This document shows positions 1 to 5,501 of a stretch of DNA of 9,870 bases, piece by piece. Each line of letters opens with the position of its first letter. Position 1 is the stretch's first letter. The stretch comes from Pseudomonadota bacterium (lineage in GTDB: Bacteria; Pseudomonadota; Alphaproteobacteria; Sphingomonadales; Sphingomonadaceae): positions 1 to 9,870 of the forward strand of contig JAKOWQ010000175.1 in the NCBI GenBank assembly GCA_029781465.1. Reading direction: 5' to 3'. The notes below the pieces were generated by a model. It had not been told where the DNA came from. It was given only the letters and a program-made list of their open reading frames with translations, and made no database searches. The position numbers and the translations under genes were made by a program.

Positions 1-179
1 CCAGGCTGCGCAGCCTGCTGGCGGGGATCGTCGGTTTCGAGATGGAGGTCCAGGCCTGGCGCGAGACCATCAAGCTCAGCCAGAACAAGGATTCCGCCGA
101 GCGCGAACGGCTCGCCGCCGGGCTGGAAGGCGAAGGCGCCGCGGCCATCGCCCACATGATGCGGAGCCTGGGCGAATGA
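1..179 (+). CDS. PaiB-like FMN-binding negative transcriptional regulator, C-terminal fragment
   Basis: This is the 3' end of a gene that begins before the window; the reading frame starts at base 3 and ends at the TGA at 177-179. The visible 58 residues include IVGFEMEV followed by KLSQNKDSAER and a helical tail ending MMRSLGE. The 'GIVGFEI...KLSQN...R..GL' pattern is typical of the C-terminus of PaiB / FMN-binding split-barrel proteins. In Bacillus these affect sporulation and protease genes; in proteobacteria the role is mostly unknown. The stop overlaps the start of the downstream HAD phosphatase gene (ATGA at 176-179), so the two are probably cotranscribed. The FMN-binding N-terminus lies outside the window, so the family call rests only on the tail. 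Confidence 0.75.
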   Translation, partial: RLRSLLAGIVGFEMEVQAWRETIKLSQNKDSAERERLAAGLEGEGAAAIAHMMRSLGE

Positions 180-829
180 GCGTGAAGCTGGCCCTGTTCG
201 ATTGCGACGGCACGCTGGTCGATGGCCAGGCGGGTGTTGTCGGCGCGATGGACGCGGCCTTTGCCGCCTGCGGACTGCCCCTGCCCGACCGGCACCAGGT
301 GCGCCGTCTGGTCGGCCTCAGCCTGCCCCAGGCGATCGGGCTGCTGTTGCCCGGCACCGACGAGGACCTGCGCCGCGAGGTCGATGCCTGTTACCGCGAG
401 GCGTTCCGTTCCGCGCGCGAGAACGGCGCGCTGGTCGAACCGCTCTATGCGGGCATGCGCGAAGTGCTGTTGGCGCTGCGCGAGGCGGGATGGACGCTGG
501 GCGTTGCCACCGGCAAGGCGCGGCGCGGACTCGATCACTGCCTTGCCACCCACGAGCTGAGCGGGCTGTTCGCCACGCTCCAGACTGCCGATGGCCATCC
601 CTCGAAGCCGCACCCCTCGATGATCGAGGCGGCTCTGGCCGAAACGCTGGCTCTGACCCAGGACACGGTGATGATCGGCGATACCCAGTACGATATCGAA
701 ATGGCGGTCAACGCCGGGGTCCGCGCGATCGGGGTCGATTGGGGCTATCACACCCCGGACGAGCTGCGCGCCGCCGGGGCGGAGGCGGTTGCCACGGCGC
801 CGCTGCAACTGGTGGAACTGCTGCGATGA
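176..829 (+). CDS. HAD-superfamily hydrolase, phosphoglycolate phosphatase-like
   Basis: A 217-residue cytoplasmic phosphatase-like protein of the HAD subfamily IA. All four HAD motifs are visible: motif I FDCDGTLVDG with nucleophile Asp9 and acid/base Asp11, motif II Thr112 in VATGK, motif III Lys144 in SKPHPS, and motif IV GDTQYD with Asp169 and Asp173 as magnesium ligands. Residues about 16-85 form the helical C1 cap that normally sets substrate choice. Length matches Gph-type phosphatases (about 215-225). The start ATG overlaps the upstream stop, and a GGAG at 163-166 sits nine bases before it. The end overlaps the next start (ATGA 826-829). The substrate cannot be told from sequence; 2-phosphoglycolate, a nucleotide or another sugar phosphate are all possible. 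Confidence 0.9.
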   Translation: MSVKLALFDCDGTLVDGQAGVVGAMDAAFAACGLPLPDRHQVRRLVGLSLPQAIGLLLPGTDEDLRREVDACYREAFRSARENGALVEPLYAGMREVLLALREAGWTLGVATGKARRGLDHCLATHELSGLFATLQTADGHPSKPHPSMIEAALAETLALTQDTVMIGDTQYDIEMAVNAGVRAIGVDWGYHTPDELRAAGAEAVATAPLQLVELLR

Positions 830-1038
830 GCGATGAAAATCTGGCCCGGCAGCGCTTTTTCGCGCTGACGATCATGCGGCTGGCCGGGGCGATCACCGCC
901 GCGGTCGGGCTGATGGTGCTGGCGGGCAAGCTCGATCTGCCTGGGGAGATCGGCCTGCCCTTCGTGGTGGTGGGGGTGGCCGAATTCCTGTTCGTGCCGC
1001 TGTGGCTGGCCCGGCGCTGGAAGAGCCCGCGCGAATGA
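826..1038 (+). CDS. Small two-helix inner-membrane protein, unknown function
   Basis: A 70-residue protein not recognised as a named family. The N-terminus (MSDENLARQRFF) is polar. Two hydrophobic stretches follow, about residues 12-33 (ALTIMRLAGAITAAVGLMVL) and 43-62 (GLPFVVVGVAEFLFVPLWL), joined by a short loop containing KLDLPGEIG. The protein ends in a basic tail, ARRWKSPRE, consistent with a cytoplasmic C-terminus. The start is fixed by its ATGA overlap with the HAD gene, with GGTGGA at 811-816 as ribosome binding site. Its stop overlaps the ATP12 start (ATGA 1035-1038). Being locked between two coupled genes, and having coherent membrane segments, argues that it is real. A role near the membrane-bound ATP synthase is only a guess from the neighbouring ATP12 gene. 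Confidence 0.85.
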   Translation: MSDENLARQRFFALTIMRLAGAITAAVGLMVLAGKLDLPGEIGLPFVVVGVAEFLFVPLWLARRWKSPRE

Positions 1039-1727
1039 AGCGATTCTACAAGAATGCAGACGTCGCCGCGCGCGATGCGCTCTGGCAGGTCACGCTCGAC
1101 GGGCGCGGGGTCAAGACGCAGGCTGGGCACCCCCAGCTCGTCCCGGCAGCGGGGCTCGCCCGGCGGCTTGCGGCGGAATGGGAATGCCAGGGGGAGGAAA
1201 TCGACCCGGCGGGCTTCGTGCTGCGCGACATGGCCGATCATGCGATCGACGTAATCGCACCGGCCCCGGCGGAAACCATCGCCACCCTGCTGCGCTACGC
1301 CGAAACCGATACCCTGTGCTACCGCGCCGAACCGGAGGAGCCGCTCGCCGCGCGCCAGGACGAAGTGTGGGAGCCGCTGCTCAAGGCTGCCGAAGCGCGC
1401 TACGATGTCCATTTTGAGCGGATCGGCGGGGTGATTCACCGCCCGCAGCCCGCCGCCACGCTGGGGCGGCTTGAAGCGGTGCTGGCCGCGAAGGATCCGT
1501 TCGCCCTTGCCGCGCTGACCACGCTGACCACGCTGGCCGCCTCGCTGGTGGTGGGCCTCGCCGCGCTGGAACAGGACGCCGATGCGCAGGCGCTGTGGGA
1601 TGCCGCCAATCTTGAGGAAGACTGGCAGGCCGAACTGTGGGGCAAGGACGGCGAAGCCGAGGCGCGGCGCGCGCGGCGGCTGGCGGCGTTCGCGTCAGCG
1701 ATGGAGTTTGCGGCGGCGGCGGGCTGA
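1035..1727 (+). CDS. ATP12-family F1-ATPase assembly chaperone
   Basis: A 230-residue protein of the ATP12 family. Members bind the F1 alpha subunit and help assemble the F1 part of ATP synthase; the family is known from mitochondria and alphaproteobacteria. Recognisable elements are the N-terminal RFYKNADV and LDGRGVKT strands (residues 3-28), AEWECQGEEIDP (47-58), YAETDTLCYRA (88-98) followed by EEPLAARQDEVWEPLL, and the C-terminal LEEDWQAELWGKDGEA (193-208). The start at 1035 overlaps the upstream stop and has GGAAG at 1019-1023 with suitable spacing; it gives the normal N-terminus of the family. An in-frame upstream start at 1002 would add eleven residues inside the preceding gene and is less likely. 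It is the last gene of the + strand operon. The alpha-subunit partner is family knowledge, not visible here. Confidence 0.92.
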   Translation: MKRFYKNADVAARDALWQVTLDGRGVKTQAGHPQLVPAAGLARRLAAEWECQGEEIDPAGFVLRDMADHAIDVIAPAPAETIATLLRYAETDTLCYRAEPEEPLAARQDEVWEPLLKAAEARYDVHFERIGGVIHRPQPAATLGRLEAVLAAKDPFALAALTTLTTLAASLVVGLAALEQDADAQALWDAANLEEDWQAELWGKDGEAEARRARRLAAFASAMEFAAAAG

Positions 1728-1768
1728 GCAAGGCACAGCGTATGCGGCTCGCAGCCCTTCTTCGGTCT

Positions 1769-1875
1769 CCGTTCGTCCTGAGCTTGTCGAAGGACATTCG
1801 CGGGGGCCGGCGCAAAGATGGGAATCCTGCCGAGGGGGCCGTGCCAGCGTCCTTCGACAAGCTCAGGACGAACGG
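1769..1875. repeat. REP-like inverted repeat in convergent intergenic region
   Basis: Two perfect 27-bp arms, 1769-1795 and 1849-1875, face each other around a 53-base spacer. The core of the left arm reads TTCGTCCTGAGCTTGTCGAA. Each arm can also fold alone, because GTCC and GGAC inside it are complementary. The element lies in the 191-bp gap between the convergent ATP12 and lipoprotein genes, which otherwise holds nothing I can identify. A long stem could end transcription from both sides, although there is no T-run. A related copy lies inside valS at 7555-7626. Similar repeats are widespread in sphingomonad genomes and resemble REP/BIME elements mobilised by RAYT transposases; no such transposase is in this window. 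Confidence 0.9.
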
Positions 1876-1918
1876 AAAGGGCGGGGTTGAGCCAGGACGT
1901 GCCAGGCACTCCCCGCTG

Positions 1919-2545
1919 CTATCCCCCCATCCAGTCCGCTACCTGCCGGGCGACATCGTTGGCGGCGCGGTTGAGCGCGGGGCCGATCTGTTCTGCCTTT
2001 CCGCCCACACCCGGCACCACCGCCTCGAACCGGCGGGTGATGATCTGACCCTCCGGGCCGGACCGCAGCGCATCGAAGCGCACAACCACCGCCTGGCCCG
2101 CCGCATCGTAACTCATCTCGGAAAGCCGCCCGGAAAGGCGAATCCCCGGGGCGCCGGCCGACTGGCCTTCTTCCAGCACCGGGCGGGCGCCGCGTGCGCG
2201 CAGGGTGTCGGCCAACAGCCGGGCAAACAGCCGCGCCGGGCGTTCGACCCAGGCGGCATCGGTCAGGTAGGCGACCTGCCCTCCACCCATCAGCACCGGA
2301 ACCCGGTTTACCGCCAGGCGCTGGTCGGCCTCGGGTTCGAGTACCAGCACGGCATCGCCAACCTTGCCGCTGGCGGTCGCCCCGGCCGGGGCTCTTTCGG
2401 CGGCGCTGAGCGAAAGCAGCATGGCCGGAGGCTTGCCCCCGCCTCCCAGGCTGACGCAGGCCCCGAGGGCCAGGGCCAGCGCCGTGCCCAGTGCGGTGCG
2501 GACCATTGCTTTGCGGCCAGTCACGGTGCCCCCCTTCGTCATCAT
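1919..2545 (-). CDS. PqiC-like ABC transport auxiliary lipoprotein
   Basis: A 208-residue predicted lipoprotein. Residues 14-29 form a hydrophobic signal peptide, and the lipobox LGAC places the lipidated cysteine at Cys30, followed by a glycine-rich linker. The mature part resembles the ABC-type transport auxiliary lipoprotein family (PqiC/DUF330): VLVLEPEAD..LAVNRVPVLMGGGQVAYLTDAAWVE (in pieces) and ARLLADTLRARGARPVL fit the pattern where a paired-strand core precedes a helix. Such proteins sit on the periplasmic face of the outer membrane and partner MCE transporters. The ATG at 2545 overlaps the mcE-type gene stop by four bases, implying coupling; a second ATG at 2542 and Met14 are alternative starts, and Met14 would give a compact 16-residue signal peptide. 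It is the last gene of the operon. Confidence 0.85.
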   Translation of the reverse strand: MMTKGGTVTGRKAMVRTALGTALALALGACVSLGGGGKPPAMLLSLSAAERAPAGATASGKVGDAVLVLEPEADQRLAVNRVPVLMGGGQVAYLTDAAWVERPARLFARLLADTLRARGARPVLEEGQSAGAPGIRLSGRLSEMSYDAAGQAVVVRFDALRSGPEGQIITRRFEAVVPGVGGKAEQIGPALNRAANDVARQVADWMGG

Positions 2546-3480
2546 GGCTTGTAATCCGGCAGCTTCTGCCCGCCCAGCAGCGATCCGGCGCCTTCGTTGT
2601 TGAGCCGGTCGGTCAGGTCGCGCAGCGAGCGGGTGGTGGCGCGCAGATCGCGGATCGCCGCTTCGGCCTCGGGAATGGTGTTGTCGGACAGCTGGCGCAT
2701 CCCCGGGCGGCTGTCATGCAGCAGTCCCTGCAGCTCGTCGGAGGTGCCCTCAAGCGACTTGAGCGAGGCGCGCAGCTGGCGGATCAGATCCTTGCCCTCG
2801 GTATTGACCAGCTGATCGGTATTGCTGGCGGCGCGATCGAACGAGGCCAGCGCCTGACGCGCCTGGACCACCGTCTCGTCAAGATCGGCCAGCACTTTCT
2901 GCACCTGCGGCGAGGCATCGGCGAGCTGCCCGCTCAACCGGTCGGTATTGGCGAGGATATTCTCGATCGATTTCTGGTTCTTGTCGGAAAAGACCGTGGT
3001 CAGACGTTCGGTCAGCGTGGCGAGCCGTTCGAGCAGCACCGGTGCGGAATTGAGCAGTTCGCCCAGCCCGCCGCGCTTGGTCGGGATCACCGGCACTCCT
3101 TCGGGTCCCTTCTCGACAATCGGCGGCGCGCCGCGGGTCGCCCCTTCGAGCTGGATGTTGGAGCTTCCGGTAAAGCTGCCCTGCATGGTTGCGGTGGTGC
3201 CGATCAGGATCGGCACATCGTCCTTCACCGAGATCCGCACCCGCACGAAGCCGGGATCTTTCTTCCACAGCTCGATCTCCTCGACCTGCCCCACCGGCAC
3301 CCCCGAAAAGGTCACCGAGGAACCCTTGGACAGGCCATCGACCGATTGCTTGAAAAAGATGTCATAGGAATGCTGCTGCCCTTCGCCCAGCCGCGCAATC
3401 CAGATCACGAAGGCCGCCAGCACCGCCAGCAGCCCCAGCGTGACCGCACCCACCCAGACGTTCTTGGCACTGGTTTCCAT
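2542..3480 (-). CDS. mlaD: MCE-domain (MlaD-like) lipid transport protein
   Basis: A 312-residue periplasmic substrate-binding component anchored by one N-terminal membrane helix (about residues 8-29). The MCE domain spans about 38-120 and contains VDGLSKGSSVTFSGVPVG, VRISVKDDVPI and GSFTGSSNIQLEG. In the family these domains form a hexameric ring with a central channel for lipids. A long, largely helical region (about 138-300) follows, with LLERLATLTERL and LDETVVQARQALASF repeats of hydrophobic spacing. E. coli MlaD is about 183 residues, so this protein has an extra tail, more like needle-forming MCE proteins. TAAGG overlapping the upstream stop provides a ribosome binding site seven bases before the ATG. 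It lies nine bases after the ATPase gene and overlaps the lipoprotein gene. The symbol is by homology; it is not a strict E. coli MlaD orthologue. Confidence 0.9.
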   Translation of the reverse strand: METSAKNVWVGAVTLGLLAVLAAFVIWIARLGEGQQHSYDIFFKQSVDGLSKGSSVTFSGVPVGQVEEIELWKKDPGFVRVRISVKDDVPILIGTTATMQGSFTGSSNIQLEGATRGAPPIVEKGPEGVPVIPTKRGGLGELLNSAPVLLERLATLTERLTTVFSDKNQKSIENILANTDRLSGQLADASPQVQKVLADLDETVVQARQALASFDRAASNTDQLVNTEGKDLIRQLRASLKSLEGTSDELQGLLHDSRPGMRQLSDNTIPEAEAAIRDLRATTRSLRDLTDRLNNEGAGSLLGGQKLPDYKP

Positions 3481-3489
3481 TGCCCCGCC

Positions 3490-4314
3490 TTATGCCCCCC
3501 TGCCTTGCGGCTTGTCCATCGCCTTGGCGCGGTGGCTCGCTGCCTCGGCCGCGCGCCCGCGCGGACCGTTGAAATATTCCTGGATCCAGGGGTGATCGAT
3601 CGTCAGCAGCTCGGGGATCGTGCCCACCGCGATCACCCGCTTGTCGGCGATCACCGCCACCCGGTCGCAGATCTCGTGCAGGGTATCGAGATCGTGGGTG
3701 ATGAGGAACACCGTCAGCCCCAGCGTATCCTGCAATTCGCCGGTCAGCGTATCGAAGGCGGCGGCGCCGATCGGATCGAGCCCGGCGGTCGGCTCGTCGA
3801 GGAACAGCAGTTCGGGATCGAGCGCCAGGGCGCGCGCCAGCCCGGCGCGCTTCTTCATCCCGCCCGAAAGCTCGGAGGGAAACTTGTCCGCCGCCTCGGC
3901 CGGAAGACCCGAAAGCATCACCTTGTAACGCGCGATCTCGCGGCGCAGTTCGTCTCCGATCTCGGGGTAGAACTTGCGCAGCGGCACCTCGACATTCTCG
4001 GCCACGGTGAGGGTGGAAAACAGCGCCCCGCCCTGGAACAGCACCCCCCAGCGGCTGCGCACGTCGATATCGCCGTGGGGCAGGCCGTGGGTCATCTCCT
4101 GACCGAACACCTTGATCGAGCCGGCGCGCGGCTGCTGCAAGCCGATGATCGAGCGCATCAGCACCGACTTGCCCGAACCCGATCCGCCGACCACCCCGAG
4201 AATCTCGCCCCGCCGCACTTTCATCGACAGGTCCTCATGGATCACATGCTCGCCAAAGGCGTTGCACAGATCCGCGACCACGATCGGGAATTCGCTGTCG
4301 GCCCCTTCCCTCAT
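3490..4314 (-). CDS. mlaF: MlaF-like ABC transporter ATP-binding protein
   Basis: A 274-residue cytoplasmic ATPase that would power the lipid transporter. All ABC motifs are present: Walker A GGSGSGKS (43-50), Q-loop Gln94 in VLFQGGALFS, signature LSGGM (149-153), Walker B LLFLDEP (169-175, catalytic Glu174), D-loop GLD (178-180) and switch His207 in LITHD. The 'FQGGALFSTLTVAENV' stretch and 'LSGGMKKRAGLARAL' are characteristic of the MlaF/TtgA branch of the ABC family. The start ATG at 4314 overlaps the permease stop (ATGA), giving MREGADSEFP as N-terminus; an open frame continues upstream but only inside the permease gene. The C-terminal 25 residues (after FNGPRGRAAE) are basic and longer than the core domain needs; they occupy the place where E. 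coli MlaF has an extension that contacts its partner subunit. Confidence 0.95.
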   Translation of the reverse strand: MREGADSEFPIVVADLCNAFGEHVIHEDLSMKVRRGEILGVVGGSGSGKSVLMRSIIGLQQPRAGSIKVFGQEMTHGLPHGDIDVRSRWGVLFQGGALFSTLTVAENVEVPLRKFYPEIGDELRREIARYKVMLSGLPAEAADKFPSELSGGMKKRAGLARALALDPELLFLDEPTAGLDPIGAAAFDTLTGELQDTLGLTVFLITHDLDTLHEICDRVAVIADKRVIAVGTIPELLTIDHPWIQEYFNGPRGRAAEAASHRAKAMDKPQGRGA

Positions 4315-5423
4315 CCCCAGCCGACCTCGGTGAAGAACACCGCGAAGAAGGCATCGAGCACGATCACCGCGAAGATCGCCTGAACCACCGCGATGGTGGT
4401 CCGCAGCCCCACTTCCTCGGAATTGCCCTTGACCTGCATCCCCTGATAGCACCCCGCCATCGCCACGATGAAGCCGAAGAAAGGCCCTTTAACCAGCCCC
4501 ACCCAGACGTCGTGCATCGGCACCACGTCGCGCACCCGAAGGAGAAAGGCCATGAAGGGAATGTCGAGCGTGATGGTCGAAATGAAGGCCCCGCCGATGA
4601 TCGCGATCACCGCCGAATAGAACCCCAGCAGCGGCATCATCAGCACAGAGGCCAGTACGCGCGGCACCACCAGCGCTTCCATCGGCGAAACCCCGATGGT
4701 GCGCATCGCGTCGATTTCCTCGGTCAGCTTCATCGTCCCGATCTGCGCGGCAAAGGACGAACCCGAACGGCCCGCGAACATGATCGCGGTCATGAGGATG
4801 CCCAGTTCGCGCAGCGAGATGCGCCCCGTAAGGTTGACGGTCAGCTCGCCAAAGCCAAGATCCTCCAGCTGCACCGCGCCCTGCTGGGCGATCACGATCC
4901 CGACCAGAAAGCTCATCAGCCCGATGATCGGCAGCGCCGAAACCCCGGTCAGCTCAAGCTGGCGGACCAGCGCGATCACCCGTAGCGGCGAGCGTCCGCG
5001 CAAGATCGTCCAGAACGAGACCAGCAGGGCACCGTAGAACTCAAGGATGCCCACTCCGCCCTTGGCGAAGCGGTCAACCTGCGCGCCGACTTCCTCGAGC
5101 GCCTTGCGGCCCAGCGGCTGCGGCACGGGGGCCTCCGCCCCGTCATCGCGCATCGGGCGCAGCGCGTCGATCAGCCGCCGCGCGCGGGCATCCGCACCCT
5201 TGATCGTGGCCCCGTGATCGCGCGCCAGCCGCCAGACGATCCAGGCGCCGACGGTATCGATCTCGGGCACGGCGGAAAGATCGATGCTCGCCACCGGCGC
5301 CGCAAGGCCGCGCAGCCGGTCATCGAGCGGCCCCACCGAGGATACTTCCAGAGGGCCGGTGAATGCCAGATGCAGTGCGCCCTCGGCATCCTCCTCGGCG
5401 GTAAAGTCGGCCCATTCGCGCAT
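4311..5423 (-). CDS. mlaE: MlaE-like ABC permease with N-terminal STAS domain
   Basis: A 370-residue inner-membrane permease of the MlaE family, first gene of the minus-strand lipid transport operon. Residues about 1-95 are soluble and STAS-like (FTGPLEVSSVG, IDLSAVPEIDTVGAW, ADARARRLIDAL), comparable with the separate MlaB protein of E. coli; no separate mlaB is seen here. The permease core (about 110-370) holds five or so hydrophobic segments. It also has the conserved EEIDAMRTIGVSP..ALVVPR helix (235-255) that contacts the ATPase, and GCYQGMQVKGNSEEVG near the C-terminus. The ATG at 5421-5423 gives the expected N-terminus, with a G-rich stretch just upstream as a possible ribosome binding site. 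The frame stays open far upstream, but that part is antisense to valS. Its stop overlaps the ATPase start. Confidence 0.93.
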   Translation of the reverse strand: MREWADFTAEEDAEGALHLAFTGPLEVSSVGPLDDRLRGLAAPVASIDLSAVPEIDTVGAWIVWRLARDHGATIKGADARARRLIDALRPMRDDGAEAPVPQPLGRKALEEVGAQVDRFAKGGVGILEFYGALLVSFWTILRGRSPLRVIALVRQLELTGVSALPIIGLMSFLVGIVIAQQGAVQLEDLGFGELTVNLTGRISLRELGILMTAIMFAGRSGSSFAAQIGTMKLTEEIDAMRTIGVSPMEALVVPRVLASVLMMPLLGFYSAVIAIIGGAFISTITLDIPFMAFLLRVRDVVPMHDVWVGLVKGPFFGFIVAMAGCYQGMQVKGNSEEVGLRTTIAVVQAIFAVIVLDAFFAVFFTEVGWG

Positions 5424-5463
5424 CGCCCCCCGCTTGTGCGGGAAAATCGCCGTCGCGACAAGC

Positions 5464-5489
5464 TTGCCAGCATGGCGGGGCGCTGGCAA
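5464..5489. promoter_or_regulatory. 8-bp dyad in the mlaE-valS divergent intergenic region
   Basis: TTGCCAGC (5464-5471) and GCTGGCAA (5482-5489) are a perfect inverted repeat with a 10-base spacer, in the 78-bp gap between the divergent mlaE and valS starts. The right arm abuts the valS ribosome binding site, so a hairpin in the valS leader RNA could mask it; as DNA, the symmetry would also suit a dimeric regulator. A second small palindrome, CAAGCTTG (5459-5466), overlaps the left arm. I cannot identify -35/-10 boxes with confidence. A 5-bp stem (5429-5433 with 5438-5442) lies just upstream of the mlaE start. Function is inferred from position only. Confidence 0.4.
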
Positions 5490-5492
5490 AGG
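5488..5492 (+). promoter_or_regulatory. valS ribosome binding site
   Basis: AAAGG ends nine bases before the ATG at 5502 and supports that start over in-frame upstream candidates, which would read through the mlaE gene on the other strand. Its first two bases belong to the right arm of the 5464-5489 dyad, so folding of that hairpin could affect access. Confidence 0.55.
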
Positions 5493-5501
5493 CCGCCGAC
5501 G

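Noticed and set aside
1507..1545. Short tandem repeat in the ATP12 gene giving TTLTTL
   Set aside because: It lies in a helix that is naturally rich in Leu, Thr and Ala in this family, so it is ordinary low-complexity coding sequence.
2491..4383. A 630-codon open frame on the + strand opposite the mlaD/mlaF genes
   Set aside because: It is fully antisense to two strongly supported genes, is rich in His, Gln and Arg, and shows no family motifs. Long antisense open frames are usual in high-GC DNA.
5214..5501. N-terminal extension of valS from an upstream GTG
   Set aside because: These codons are antisense to mlaE and lack ValRS similarity. The ATG at 5502 has a ribosome binding site and the usual N-terminus.
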